Below are positions 39,624 to 49,531 of a stretch of 64,000 nt of DNA, piece by piece. The notes below the pieces were generated by a model. It made no database searches. It saw nothing but the letters and a program-made list of their open reading frames with translations, and had not been told where the DNA came from. The DNA lies in assembly GCA_018813765.1 (NCBI GenBank), contig JAHJBC010000001.1, forward strand, positions 124,001 through 188,000, read 5' to 3'. Both the position numbers and the translations under genes were made by a program. The DNA comes from Gammaproteobacteria bacterium. GTDB taxonomy: Bacteria; Pseudomonadota; Gammaproteobacteria; Burkholderiales; Gallionellaceae. The first letter of the stretch is position 1, and each line of letters begins with the position of its first letter.

Positions 39624-41411
39624 ATGGATATGACACGTCGTTTGCTATTTGTCTTGTTGCTATGTATCGCGCCGTTGGCGCAAGCCGATCTGCTTTCCTT
39701 CGGCAGCAGCAAGCCGAAATTCCTGCCCGCCGATCAGGCCTTTGCCCTGGAAGTCCACTCGGTCGGCCCGCAGAAGCTGGTCGCCAGTTTCAAGGTGACG
39801 CCCGGCTATTACCTGTACCGCGACAAGATCGGTTTCACCGTCGCCGAAGGCAAGGCGCGCATCGCGCGCATCGAACTGCCCAAGGGCGAGGAGAAGGACG
39901 ATCCCAATTTCGGCCTCATTGTGGTGTACCACAACAGTTTCCAGGCAGGCATCGAGTTGGAGCAGGCCGACCCGGCGCAGCCGCTGGTGTTGAACGCCAC
40001 TTACCAGGGCTGCAGCGACAAAGGGTTGTGCTACCCGCCCATCGAAAAGACTTTCACCGTCAGGCTGGCGCAGACGATGGAAAATCCGCCCGCTTCCATC
40101 CCCGCCGCCACTGTCGACAACGAGAACACCCGCATCGCGCAATTGTTCAGCGAGGGCAGCTTCTGGCTGATCATCGCCAGCTTCTTCGGTTTCGGCCTGC
40201 TGCTGTCGCTCACCCCTTGCGTGTTCCCGATGATCCCCATCCTCTCCGGCATCATCGTCGGGCGCGGGGAGAAGATCACCCACCTGCATGCCTTCCTGCT
40301 GTCGCTGGCCTATGTACTCGGCATGGCCATCACCTATGCGGCCGCTGGTGTGGCCGCCGGTTATTCCGGCAGCCTGATCTCCAGCGCCTTGCAGACACCT
40401 TGGGTACTCGGCAGTTTCGCCGCCCTGTTCGTGATTCTTTCGCTGTCCATGTTCGGTTTCTATGAACTGCAACTCCCCAGTTCCCTGCAAAGCAGGCTGA
40501 CCGACACCAGCAACAAACTGCACGGCGGACATCTTTCCGGCGTGTTCGCCATGGGCGCGCTGTCGGCCATCATCATGGGCCCCTGTGTCGCCGCCCCGCT
40601 GGCCGGTGCGCTGCTATATATAGGTCAGACCCACGACGCGGTGCTGGGCGGAACGGCATTGTTCTTCCTCGCGCTCGGCATGGGCGCGCCGCTGTTGCTG
40701 ATCGGCAGCACTTCGGCGGCATTGCTGCCGAAAGCCGGGCCGTGGATGAACTCCGTCAAGAGCATCTTCGGCGTGCTGATGCTGGCACTGGCGATCTGGA
40801 TCGTTTCCCCGGTCATCCCACTCCCGGCGCAGATGCTCGCCTGGGCGGCCCTGCTGATCTTCACGGCCATCTATCTGCGGGCGCTCGACCCGCTTCCGGC
40901 CAATGCGCATATCCGCCACAAAATGGCCAAGGGGCTGGGCATCCTCGTCCTGCTGCTGGGCGTGGCCTATCTGATCGGCGCCCTGTCCGGCGCGCGCGAC
41001 ATCCTGCGTCCGCTCGGTAGCTTGGGCGGCGGCGTCACCGAAGCGCCCGCCACCTTGCGTTTCGAGCGCATCAAGAGCGGCGCCGAGCTGGATCAGCGCA
41101 TCGCCCGTGCCGGGGGGAAAACCGTGATGCTGGATTTTTACGCCGACTGGTGCATCTCCTGCAAGGAGATGGACCGCTTCACTTTCAGCGATGCGGCGGT
41201 GCAGGCAAGGCTCAAGGACACCATCCTGCTGCAGGCGGACGTGACCGCCAACGATGCCGACGACAAGTCGCTGATGCAACGCTTCCAGTTGTACGGTCCG
41301 CCCGCCACCCTTTTCTTCGACAGACAGGGCAAAGAGATGGCCGATCACCGCGTGACCGGCTTTCAGAACGCAAAAGACTTTCTTCAGTCCCTGCAAGGCG
41401 CCGGTTTGTGA
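39624..41411 (+). CDS. dsbD: thiol:disulfide interchange protein DsbD
   Basis: 8-TM domain with LTPCVFPMIPIL; C-terminal DFYADWCISCKEM; start shifted downstream of the REP-like repeat. Confidence 0.93.
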   Translation: MDMTRRLLFVLLLCIAPLAQADLLSFGSSKPKFLPADQAFALEVHSVGPQKLVASFKVTPGYYLYRDKIGFTVAEGKARIARIELPKGEEKDDPNFGLIVVYHNSFQAGIELEQADPAQPLVLNATYQGCSDKGLCYPPIEKTFTVRLAQTMENPPASIPAATVDNENTRIAQLFSEGSFWLIIASFFGFGLLLSLTPCVFPMIPILSGIIVGRGEKITHLHAFLLSLAYVLGMAITYAAAGVAAGYSGSLISSALQTPWVLGSFAALFVILSLSMFGFYELQLPSSLQSRLTDTSNKLHGGHLSGVFAMGALSAIIMGPCVAAPLAGALLYIGQTHDAVLGGTALFFLALGMGAPLLLIGSTSAALLPKAGPWMNSVKSIFGVLMLALAIWIVSPVIPLPAQMLAWAALLIFTAIYLRALDPLPANAHIRHKMAKGLGILVLLLGVAYLIGALSGARDILRPLGSLGGGVTEAPATLRFERIKSGAELDQRIARAGGKTVMLDFYADWCISCKEMDRFTFSDAAVQARLKDTILLQADVTANDADDKSLMQRFQLYGPPATLFFDRQGKEMADHRVTGFQNAKDFLQSLQGAGL

Positions 41412-41486
41412 TTCCTAGGCGACTTGTAAGGTAATTTTCCGCAAAAGTGGACAACCTCACCCTTTTTGCGGCAAACTCCGCCCCCC

Positions 41487-41921
41487 ATGAAGAACATCCT
41501 TGTACTGCACGGCCCCAACCTCAACCTGCTCGGCACTCGCGAGCCGGATGTGTATGGTCGCGTCACGTTGGATGAAATTAACGCCAAGTTGACGGCACAA
41601 GCCCAAAAGAACGGCGCAAAGCTGTCTGCATACCAGAGCAACACCGAAGGGGCGCTGGTCGAGCGCGTGCAACAGGCTCGCACCGACGGCACCGACTTCA
41701 TCATTATCAATCCGGCCGCCTACACCCACACCAGCGTCGCCCTGCGCGACGCGCTGGCGGCGGTCGCCATCCCCTTCGTCGAGGTGCACCTTTCCAACGT
41801 GCATGCGCGCGAGGCGTTCCGCAAGGAATCTTATTTCTCCGACATCGCTGTCGGGGTCATCAGCGGGCTGGGTGCCAAGGGATACGAACTCGCACTCGAA
41901 TTTGCGTTGCAACACAACTAA
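41487..41921 (+). CDS. aroQ: type II 3-dehydroquinate dehydratase
   Basis: [38 protein letters not shown]. Confidence 0.97.
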   Translation: MKNILVLHGPNLNLLGTREPDVYGRVTLDEINAKLTAQAQKNGAKLSAYQSNTEGALVERVQQARTDGTDFIIINPAAYTHTSVALRDALAAVAIPFVEVHLSNVHAREAFRKESYFSDIAVGVISGLGAKGYELALEFALQHN

Positions 41922-41937
41922 ACATAGGAGCTGATAA

Positions 41938-42390
41938 ATGGACCTGCGCAAACTGAAAACTCTGATCGAACTGGTCGAAAATTCCGGTATCGCCGAGCTG
42001 GAACTCACCGAAGGTGAAGAGCATGTGCGCATCTCGCGCGCCAGTTCCGTTGCCGCTCCCATGCAGCAGCAATACTACGCCGCCGCACCCCAGGCCGCCC
42101 CGGCGCCCGCTGCAGCCGCAGTTGCCGCAGCACCGGCTGCGCCCGCCGCGCCGGAAGGCCATGTGGTCAAGTCGCCCATGGTTGGCAGCTTCTACCGCGC
42201 ACCTTCGCCCGGTGCCAAGTCCTTCGTCGATATCGGCCAGAACGTGAACGAGGGCGATACCCTGTGCATCATCGAGGCGATGAAACTGCTGAACGAGATC
42301 GAAGCCGACAAGACCGGCGTGATCAAGGCGATCCTGGTCGAGAACGGCCAGGCCGTCGAGTTCGGCCAACCTCTGTTCATCATCGGTTGA
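41938..42390 (+). CDS. accB: biotin carboxyl carrier protein of acetyl-CoA carboxylase
   Basis: [15 protein letters not shown] biotinylation motif. Confidence 0.97.
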   Translation: MDLRKLKTLIELVENSGIAELELTEGEEHVRISRASSVAAPMQQQYYAAAPQAAPAPAAAAVAAAPAAPAAPEGHVVKSPMVGSFYRAPSPGAKSFVDIGQNVNEGDTLCIIEAMKLLNEIEADKTGVIKAILVENGQAVEFGQPLFIIG

Positions 42391-42450
42391 TCCGCCATGG
42401 CCGTATTCGAACGCAAAACACGAGTCCCCGCTCCGCCGGAAAAGCCCGTC

Positions 42451-43806
42451 ATGTTTGAGAAGATCCTCATCGCCAATCGCGGCGAGATCGCGTTGCGCAT
42501 CCAGCGCGCCTGTCGCGAGATGGGCATCAAGACCGTCGCCGTGCATTCCGAAGCGGATGCCGAGGCCAAGTATGTGAAGTTGGCGGACGAGTCCGTGTGT
42601 ATCGGCCCGGCACCATCCAGCCTGAGTTACCTGCATGTGCCCGCCATCATCAGCGCGGCGGAAGTGACCGACGCACAGGCCATCCACCCCGGCTACGGTT
42701 TCCTTTCCGAGAACGCCGACTTTTCCGAGCGTTGCGAAAAGTCCGGTTTCGTCTTCATCGGCCCGCGCGCCGAGACCATCCGCCTGATGGGCGACAAGGT
42801 CTCCGCCAAGAGCGCGATGAAGAAGGCGGGCGTGCCCTGTGTGCCCGGCGTCGAAGGTGCCTTGCCGGACGACCCGGCCGAGATCATCAGGATTGCCAAG
42901 CACATCGGCTACCCGGTCATCATCAAGGCCTCGGGCGGCGGCGGCGGACGCGGCATGCGTGTGGTGCACACCGAAGCGGCGCTGATCAACGCGGTGACCA
43001 TGACCAGGACCGAAGCGCAGGCAGCCTTCAACAATCCCATGGTGTACATGGAGAAGTTCCTCGAGAACCCGCGCCATATCGAGATCCAGATTCTGGCCGA
43101 CCAGCACGGCAATGCGGTGTACCTGGGCGAGCGCGACTGCTCCATGCAGCGCCGCCACCAGAAGATCATCGAGGAAGCCCCGGCGCCGCATCTCAATAGC
43201 AAGCTGCGTGACAAGATCGGCGAGCGTTGTGCCGAAGCCTGCCGCAAGATCGGCTATCGCGGTGCGGGCACGTTCGAGTTCCTGTACGAGAACGACGAGT
43301 TCTACTTCATCGAGATGAACACGCGCGTGCAGGTCGAACACCCGGTCACCGAGATGATCACCGGCGTGGACATCGTGCAGATGCAGATCCGCATCGCGGC
43401 AGGCGAAAAGATGGCGCTACGCCAGAAGGACATCCAGTTCCGCGGCCATGCCGTCGAATGCCGCGTCAACGCAGAGCACCCGTACACCTTCGTGCCTTCG
43501 CCCGGACGCATCACCAACTGGCATGTGCCCGGCGGCCCCGGCATCCGCGTCGATTCGCACGTGTATAACAACTACTTCATCCCGCCGCATTACGACTCGA
43601 TGATCGGCAAGATCATCGCTTACGGCGACACGCGCGACCAAGCCATCGCCCGCATGCGCACCGCTTTGTCAGAGATGGTGGTGGAAGGCATCAACACCAA
43701 TATCCCGTTGCACCAGGAGTTGATGAACGACGCCGCATTCATTCGCGGCGGCACCAGCATCCATTATCTGGAACACAAGCTGGCGGAAAAAGCCAAGGCT
43801 AAATAA
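42451..43806 (+). CDS. accC: biotin carboxylase
   Basis: [25 protein letters not shown]. Confidence 0.97.
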   Translation: MFEKILIANRGEIALRIQRACREMGIKTVAVHSEADAEAKYVKLADESVCIGPAPSSLSYLHVPAIISAAEVTDAQAIHPGYGFLSENADFSERCEKSGFVFIGPRAETIRLMGDKVSAKSAMKKAGVPCVPGVEGALPDDPAEIIRIAKHIGYPVIIKASGGGGGRGMRVVHTEAALINAVTMTRTEAQAAFNNPMVYMEKFLENPRHIEIQILADQHGNAVYLGERDCSMQRRHQKIIEEAPAPHLNSKLRDKIGERCAEACRKIGYRGAGTFEFLYENDEFYFIEMNTRVQVEHPVTEMITGVDIVQMQIRIAAGEKMALRQKDIQFRGHAVECRVNAEHPYTFVPSPGRITNWHVPGGPGIRVDSHVYNNYFIPPHYDSMIGKIIAYGDTRDQAIARMRTALSEMVVEGINTNIPLHQELMNDAAFIRGGTSIHYLEHKLAEKAKAK

Positions 43807-43809
43807 CCC

Positions 43810-44700
43810 ATGTCCTGGCTTACGCTGTCGGTGACCGCCTCCGCCGACTACGCTGAGGCCTTGAGCGAGGCGCTGCTGGCCCACGGCGCGCTGTCGGTCG
43901 ACATGCTCGATGCGGACGCCGACACGCCCGATGAGCAGGCCATCTTCGGCGAGCCAGGCGAACCGACCTCCTCCGTCTGGCAACACAATCTCGTCAACGC
44001 CCTGTTCGAAAGCAATGTCGATGTGGCGAATGTGCTGCAAGCCTGCTGCACAGAACTCGGCCTGGCCGCACTCCCACAACACAAGATCGAAACACTGGAA
44101 GAGAACGACTGGGTGCGGCTGACGCAGTCGCAGTTCGACCCCATCCGCATCAGCGACCGCCTGTGGATCGTGCCGACCTGGCACGAACCGACCGACCTCA
44201 ACGCCATCAACATCGCGCTCGACCCCGGCCTCGCCTTCGGCACCGGCAGCCATCCCACCACGCGGCTCTGCCTGCGCTGGCTGGACGGCAATATCAAGGG
44301 TGGCGAGAGCGTACTCGATTACGGCTGCGGTTCCGGCATCCTCGCCATCGCCGCAATGAAACTGGGCGCGGGCAGCGCCATCGGTGTCGACGTGGATGCG
44401 CAGGCCGTGGTCGCCAGCCGCGACAACGCCGCAGCCAACCAGGTGCAGGCCGACTTCTATCTGCCCGATGGCGTCGCGCTCGCCCAATTCGATGTCGTCG
44501 TCGCCAACATCCTCACCAATCCGCTGCGCGCGCTCGCCCCGCTGCTGGCGAATGCCACGAAGTCTGGCGGCCGCATCGTGCTTTCCGGCATTCTCGCCGA
44601 GCAGGCCGATGAAGTGATGCGCATCTACGCGCAATGGTTTGACCTCGCGCCCGCTGTGCTGGAAGATGGCTGGTGTTGTCTGTCCGGTGTCAAACGATGA
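43810..44700 (+). CDS. prmA: ribosomal protein L11 methyltransferase
   Basis: LDPGLAFGTGSHPTTRLCLRWLD, VLDYGCGSGILAIAA. Confidence 0.95.
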   Translation: MSWLTLSVTASADYAEALSEALLAHGALSVDMLDADADTPDEQAIFGEPGEPTSSVWQHNLVNALFESNVDVANVLQACCTELGLAALPQHKIETLEENDWVRLTQSQFDPIRISDRLWIVPTWHEPTDLNAINIALDPGLAFGTGSHPTTRLCLRWLDGNIKGGESVLDYGCGSGILAIAAMKLGAGSAIGVDVDAQAVVASRDNAAANQVQADFYLPDGVALAQFDVVVANILTNPLRALAPLLANATKSGGRIVLSGILAEQADEVMRIYAQWFDLAPAVLEDGWCCLSGVKR

Positions 44701-45539
44701 GCGAAGTCACCCAATGCCCCAAATGCGCCACCCGCTTCAAGGTGACTGCGGCGCAACTCGAAGCGCACGACGGTCTGGTGCGCTGCGGGCGTTGCCATGA
44801 GGTGTTCGACGCCAGCAAACACTTGCACGACGACGAACCCAGCCCGCAACTCAGCCTGCCCATCGAACCCGAGCCGCAGATCGAGGAACTCTCCCCCAAA
44901 GCGCATCAAAGTCCGGAAGATTTCCTGTTCGGGACGCCGCAAGGGCCCGACCTGACACCCATCCCCGGCATTCATGGGCTGGAAGAAGAGACCACCACGC
45001 TGGCACAACGAGTCAGGATATTGGAAGAACTGACCGATGAAGTGCAGGAGCCATCAGCGAACAAGACCGGATGGATGGGCTTTCTGGTGATTCTGTTGCT
45101 GGCCCTTTCGCTGTCCGCGCAGGCAGCTTTCTACTTCCGCGTTGAACTCGCCGCGCGCCTGCCGGGACTCAAACCCCTGCTGGCCGAATACTGCCTTCTG
45201 CTCGACTGCACCGTCGCTCTGCCGCAAAAAATCGAGTTGATCGCCATCGAGTCATCGGAACTGGCTTCAGACCCCAATCAGGCCAACGTGGTCATGTTGA
45301 ATGCGCTGATCCATAACCGCGCCGCCTATACCCAAGCCTATCCCAGCCTTGAACTCACGCTCACCGACACACAGGACCAGCCGCTGGCACGGCGCGTGTT
45401 CGGCCCAGCGGATTACCTGAAGCCCGGCACCGACGCAGCCGCCGGCATTCCCACCAACCGCGACCTAGACATCAAACTGCGGCTGGACACGACCGACCTC
45501 AAGCCGTCGGGGTATCGTTTGTTCCTGTTTTATCCGTAA
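44697..45539 (+). CDS. zinc-ribbon/DUF3426 domain protein
   Basis: TQCPKCATRFKVTAAQL...VRCGRCHEVFDA; TM; C-terminal DUF3426-like domain. Confidence 0.88.
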   Translation: MSEVTQCPKCATRFKVTAAQLEAHDGLVRCGRCHEVFDASKHLHDDEPSPQLSLPIEPEPQIEELSPKAHQSPEDFLFGTPQGPDLTPIPGIHGLEEETTTLAQRVRILEELTDEVQEPSANKTGWMGFLVILLLALSLSAQAAFYFRVELAARLPGLKPLLAEYCLLLDCTVALPQKIELIAIESSELASDPNQANVVMLNALIHNRAAYTQAYPSLELTLTDTQDQPLARRVFGPADYLKPGTDAAAGIPTNRDLDIKLRLDTTDLKPSGYRLFLFYP

Positions 45540-45594
45540 AGACCCTGGTAGGGCACGTCCATTTCTGCCCGCCCGCCCTTTCCACGACTTCCGG

Positions 45595-45600
45595 TATAAT
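45595..45600 (+). promoter_or_regulatory. candidate -10 box TATAAT for gcv transcript
   Basis: Perfect TATAAT 17 nt before riboswitch P1; no convincing -35. Confidence 0.4.
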
Positions 45601-45616
45601 CCTCCCGCCGTTCAAA

Positions 45617-45783
45617 CCGACTGGGAGAGCGTGCCGACTCAAGGCACCGCCGAAGGCGCAATACCCGAAACCGCTCAGGCTCATGAACCAGTCGGAACAG
45701 GCAAATCTGGAGAGCGCTGTTAAGTCAGCCACCGAAGGGGCACACGGCATTTGCCGCAATCTCTCAGGTACCAAGGACAGATG
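45617..45783 (+). ncRNA. tandem glycine riboswitch
   Basis: Two aptamers: CCGACTGGGAGAG...CCGCCGAAGGCGCAA...CCAGTCGG and ATCTGGAGAG...CCACCGAAGGGGCA...CTCTCAGGTACCAAGGACAGAT; upstream of gcvT. Confidence 0.93.
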
Positions 45784-45784
45784 G

Positions 45785-45814
45785 GGGCGAGGCTATGTGG
45801 CCTCGCCCTTTTTT
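45785..45814 (+). terminator. intrinsic terminator after glycine riboswitch
   Basis: GGGCGAGGC-TATGTG-GCCTCGCCC-TTTTTT, perfect 9 bp stem and U6. Confidence 0.85.
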
Positions 45815-45831
45815 ATGTGCGGAAAGCGGCC

Positions 45832-46923
45832 ATGACAACTCTCAAACAGACTCCCTTGAATGCAGCCCACCGCGCCATGGGTGCCAAGATGGTGGATTTC
45901 GGCGGCTGGGACATGCCGGTCAACTACGGTTCGCAGATCGACGAACACCACCAGGTGCGCAACGACTGCGGCATGTTCGACGTGTGCCACATGCGCGTGG
46001 TGGATGCCAAGGGCGACGGCGTGCGCGCCTTCCTGCGCTACCTGCTGGCGAACAACGCCGACAAGATCACCGTGCCCGGCAAGGCGCTGTACTCCGCGAT
46101 GCTGCGTCCGAACGGCGGCGTGATCGACGATCTCATCATCTATTTCATGACCGAACAGTGGTTCCGCATCGTGGTGAACGCAGGCACGGCGGACAAGGAT
46201 ATTGCGTGGATGAGGGAGCAGGCTGCCAAGGCGGCACCGCAACTCACCATCACTTCGCGCGACGATCTGGCGATGGTCGCGATACAGGGACCGAACGCAC
46301 GCGCCAAGGTGTGGGAAGTGCTGCCGCAGACCAAGGCCGCGACCGAAAATCTGGTGAACTTCCAGGCTGCCGATTGCGGCGAGTATTTCGTGGCACGCAC
46401 CGGCTACACCGGCGAGGACGGTTTCGAGGTGATGTTGCCGAAGGAGAAGGTGGAGAAGTTCTGGTATGACCTGAGCAAGGTCGGCGTCAAACCCATCGGC
46501 CTCGGCGCGCGCGACACGCTGCGTCTGGAAGCGGGCATGAACCTGTACGGCCAGGACATGGACGAGACGGTCGGCCCGCTGGAATCCGGCCTCGGCTGGA
46601 CGGTGGACCTGAAGAGCGATCGCGACTTCATCGGCAAGGCTGCGCTGCTGGCCAATCCGCCGACGAAGAAACTGGCCGGTCTGGTGCTGCTTGATCGCGG
46701 CGTGTTGCGCGGCCACCAGAAAGTAAAGACGCCACACGGCGACGGCGAGATCACCAGCGGCACCTTCTCGCCCACGCTGGAAAAATCCATTGCGCTGGCG
46801 CGCGTGCCGAACGGCGTGCAGATCGGCGACACCGTGCAGGTCGAGATCCGCGACAAGTTGCTGAACGCAAAAGTAGTGAAGTATCCGTTTGCGCGCAACG
46901 GTAAAGCTGTTGCGAGCTGGTAG
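45832..46923 (+). CDS. gcvT: glycine cleavage system T protein (aminomethyltransferase)
   Basis: [43 protein letters not shown]-track start at 45751 lies inside the riboswitch. Confidence 0.96.
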   Translation: MTTLKQTPLNAAHRAMGAKMVDFGGWDMPVNYGSQIDEHHQVRNDCGMFDVCHMRVVDAKGDGVRAFLRYLLANNADKITVPGKALYSAMLRPNGGVIDDLIIYFMTEQWFRIVVNAGTADKDIAWMREQAAKAAPQLTITSRDDLAMVAIQGPNARAKVWEVLPQTKAATENLVNFQAADCGEYFVARTGYTGEDGFEVMLPKEKVEKFWYDLSKVGVKPIGLGARDTLRLEAGMNLYGQDMDETVGPLESGLGWTVDLKSDRDFIGKAALLANPPTKKLAGLVLLDRGVLRGHQKVKTPHGDGEITSGTFSPTLEKSIALARVPNGVQIGDTVQVEIRDKLLNAKVVKYPFARNGKAVASW

Positions 46924-47014
46924 CCAGTAGCGGGTAGCTTGTAGCTCTTGTGGCCGCGTGAAGCGCGACCCGCTTGGCTACCAGCTACATGCCACAAGCT
47001 ACCAGCTAAAATCG
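46921..47014. repeat. AGCTTGTAGC-type inverted/short repeats between gcvT and gcvH
   Basis: TAGCGGGTAGCTTGTAGCTCTTGTGG ... GCCACAAGCTACCAGCT. Confidence 0.7.
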
Positions 47015-47036
47015 AATTACTAAAAAGGAGAATTGA

Positions 47037-47426
47037 ATGAGCAACCCATCCAACCTGAAATACACCACCACACACGAGTGGGTGAAGACCGAAGCCGACG
47101 GCACGATCACGATCGGCATCACCGACCATGCGCAGGAGTTGCTGGGCGACATGGTGTTCGTCGAGGCACCGGCGGTCGGCCGCAAGCTGAAGGCCAAGGA
47201 AGAATGCGCCGTGGTGGAATCAGTGAAGGCCGCAGCGGATGTTTACGCACCCGTCTCCGGCAACGTAACTGCCGCCAACACCGAGCTGGATGGCGCACCG
47301 CAAAAGCTCAACGAAGAGCCGTACGGCGCATGGATATTCAAAATGAAGCCGGACAATGCTGCCGATGTCGCGGCGCTGCTGGATGCGGCTGCTTATCAGG
47401 CTGTAGTGGACAGCGAAGCGCATTGA
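47037..47426 (+). CDS. gcvH: glycine cleavage system H protein
   Basis: [34 protein letters not shown] lipoyl site. Confidence 0.97.
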   Translation: MSNPSNLKYTTTHEWVKTEADGTITIGITDHAQELLGDMVFVEAPAVGRKLKAKEECAVVESVKAAADVYAPVSGNVTAANTELDGAPQKLNEEPYGAWIFKMKPDNAADVAALLDAAAYQAVVDSEAH

Positions 47427-47430
47427 GGCA

Positions 47431-47553
47431 GTCGTTAGTCGCTAGACTTTAGTCGTTAGTTATACCAGAGTAGCTGGTAGCACCAGCTAACGACTAGTAA
47501 CTAGCAACTGCCATTGCCTCTAACTATCAACTAACGACTAGCTACTAACGACT
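47431..47553. repeat. CTAACGACTA short repeats with inverted ends between gcvH and gcvPA
   Basis: AGTCGTTAGTCGCTAGACTTTAGTCGTTAGTT ... AACTAACGACTAGCTACTAACGACT. Confidence 0.75.
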
Positions 47554-47557
47554 GATT

Positions 47558-48976
47558 ATGCCCTTCATTCCCCATTCCGAAACCGACATCCGCGAGATGC
47601 TTGCCAGCATCGGCGCTGCAAACATCGACGCACTGTTCGACGAGATCCCGCCCGCGCTGCGCAGCGGCAAGCTGACCCAGGTGCCTGCGGGCATGAACGA
47701 GATGCAGGTGACGCGTCTGATGGGCGAGCGCGCGGCGCAGGATGCGCCGCTTCTCAACTTCATCGGCGCCGGGGCGTACGAGCATCACATCCCGTCCGCC
47801 GTGTGGCAGATCGTCACGCGCGGCGAGTTCTACACCGCCTACACGCCGTACCAGGCCGAAGCCAGCCAGGGCACGCTACAGGTGCTGTATGAATACCAGA
47901 CCATGATGGCCTCGCTCACCGGCATGGACGTGTCCAACGCCAGCCTGTATGACGGCGCCTCCGGCCTGGCCGAGGCGATCCTGATGGCGGTGCGCGCGCA
48001 CAAGACATCGCGCAAGGTGTTGTTGCCCGCGACCGTCTCTCCCATCTATCGCAGCGTGGCGCACAGCATCGTCAGGATGCAGGACATCGAGCTGATCGAT
48101 ATCCCCTTCGATGCCGCCAGTGGCACCATCGATATGAAAGCGTTGCAGCAGCACGCGGGCAGCGACATCGCCGCGTTGGTCATCCCGCAGCCGAATTTCT
48201 TCGGTGCGCTGGAAGATGTGGATGCGTTGACCGACTGGGCGCACGCCAACAACGCACTGGCCATCGCGCTGGTGAACCCGCTGACGCTGGCCTTGCTGAA
48301 AGCGCCGGGAAACTGGGGCAGCCTCCCTCACCCCAACCCTCTCCCGGGGGGAGAGGGGGCAAACGCCGCGCTGCGCGCCCAAAGTCCTTCTGGGGCAGAC
48401 ATTGCGGTCGGTGACGGCCAGCCTTTGGGCTCGCCGCTCTCCAGCGGCGGACCGTACTTCGGCTTCATGTGCTGCAAGCAGGCGCTGGTGCGCCAGATGC
48501 CGGGGCGCATCATCGGCCGCACCGTGGACCTGGAAGGCAAGCCGGGTTTCACCCTCACGCTGCAGGCTCGCGAGCAACATATCCGCCGCGCCAAGGCCAC
48601 CTCCAACATCTGCTCCAACCAGGGACTGATGGTCACCGCCGCCACCGTCCACATGGCGTTGCTGGGCCGCGACGGACTGCGCCGCGTCGCGGCGGCCTCG
48701 CATGCCAACACCGCCCAGCTTTCGGTGCAGGCCGCAGGCGTGCATGGCGTGAAGCGGCTGTTCAATTCCCCGCACTTCCACGAGGTCGTGCTGCACCTGC
48801 CCAAACCGTCCGCAGAAGTACTGGCGAAGATGCAGGAGCAGGGCGTGCTGGGCGGCTTCGATTTGCAACCGCACTACCCGCAGCTCGGCAACGCTATCCT
48901 AGTGTGCGCGACCGAGACCAAGACCAGTGACGACATCGAAAAATACGTGGCAGCCCTGCGCCACGCCCTCAACTAG
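47558..48976 (+). CDS. gcvPA: glycine dehydrogenase (decarboxylating) subunit 1
   Basis: [50 protein letters not shown]. Confidence 0.95.
   Translation: MPFIPHSETDIREMLASIGAANIDALFDEIPPALRSGKLTQVPAGMNEMQVTRLMGERAAQDAPLLNFIGAGAYEHHIPSAVWQIVTRGEFYTAYTPYQAEASQGTLQVLYEYQTMMASLTGMDVSNASLYDGASGLAEAILMAVRAHKTSRKVLLPATVSPIYRSVAHSIVRMQDIELIDIPFDAASGTIDMKALQQHAGSDIAALVIPQPNFFGALEDVDALTDWAHANNALAIALVNPLTLALLKAPGNWGSLPHPNPLPGGEGANAALRAQSPSGADIAVGDGQPLGSPLSSGGPYFGFMCCKQALVRQMPGRIIGRTVDLEGKPGFTLTLQAREQHIRRAKATSNICSNQGLMVTAATVHMALLGRDGLRRVAAASHANTAQLSVQAAGVHGVKRLFNSPHFHEVVLHLPKPSAEVLAKMQEQGVLGGFDLQPHYPQLGNAILVCATETKTSDDIEKYVAALRHALN
48324..48359. repeat. palindromic GC-rich repeat inside gcvPA
   Basis: CCCTCTCCC-GGG-GGGAGAGGG, encoded as [12 protein letters not shown]. 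Confidence 0.85.
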
Positions 48977-48988
48977 CAGGAGACAACC

Positions 48989-49510
48989 ATGAGCAAAGAA
49001 ACCGTCAACAAATCCGCAGTCACATTGGGTGGCGCGCCCGTCACGCTGTACGGGACCTTCCCCTCCGTCGGCCAGGTTGCGCCTGATTTCAAGCTGGTAG
49101 CCAAAGACCTGAAGGACGTGGGACTGAAGGACTTCGCGGGCAAGCGCAAGGTGCTGAACATCGTACCCAGCCTCGACACCGCCGTGTGCGCCACCTCCAC
49201 GCGCAAATTCAACGAGGCCGCCAGCAACCTCGAAAACACCGTGGTGCTGGTGATCTCCGCCGACCTGCCGTTCGCCATGAGCCGCTTCTGTGTGGCCGAA
49301 GGACTGGAGAACGTCGTCACGCTGTCTCTGATGCGCGGACGCGATTTCATGCGCAACTACGGCGTGAAGATCGCCGACTCCGCACTGGCCGGGGTGACCG
49401 CGCGCGCCGTGCTGGTGCTGGACGAGAACGACCGCATCCTGCATGCCGAGCTGGTGAGCGAAATCAAGAGCGAGCCGAATTACGATGCGGCGCTGGCGGC
49501 GTTGAAGTAG
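48989..49510 (+). CDS. tpx: thiol peroxidase
   Basis: [39 protein letters not shown]. Confidence 0.95.
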   Translation: MSKETVNKSAVTLGGAPVTLYGTFPSVGQVAPDFKLVAKDLKDVGLKDFAGKRKVLNIVPSLDTAVCATSTRKFNEAASNLENTVVLVISADLPFAMSRFCVAEGLENVVTLSLMRGRDFMRNYGVKIADSALAGVTARAVLVLDENDRILHAELVSEIKSEPNYDAALAALK

Positions 49511-49531
49511 CAATAGCAGAAAGGTGATCAT

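Noticed and set aside
41860-43341. 493-aa minus-strand ORF
   Set aside because: Antisense of accB/accC, which are unambiguous.
45751-45831. Longest-ORF start for gcvT
   Set aside because: Lies inside the glycine riboswitch and terminator; conserved protein starts at 45832.
47431-47553. CRISPR-like array of short repeats
   Set aside because: Units are about 10 bp, irregularly spaced and in both orientations, with no spacers or cas genes.
48313-48398. 9 bp direct repeat CTGGGGCAG flanking the gcvPA insert as a target-site duplication
   Set aside because: The copies are 77 bp apart, not a multiple of three, so simple insertion with this duplication would not explain the preserved frame; likely partly coincidental.
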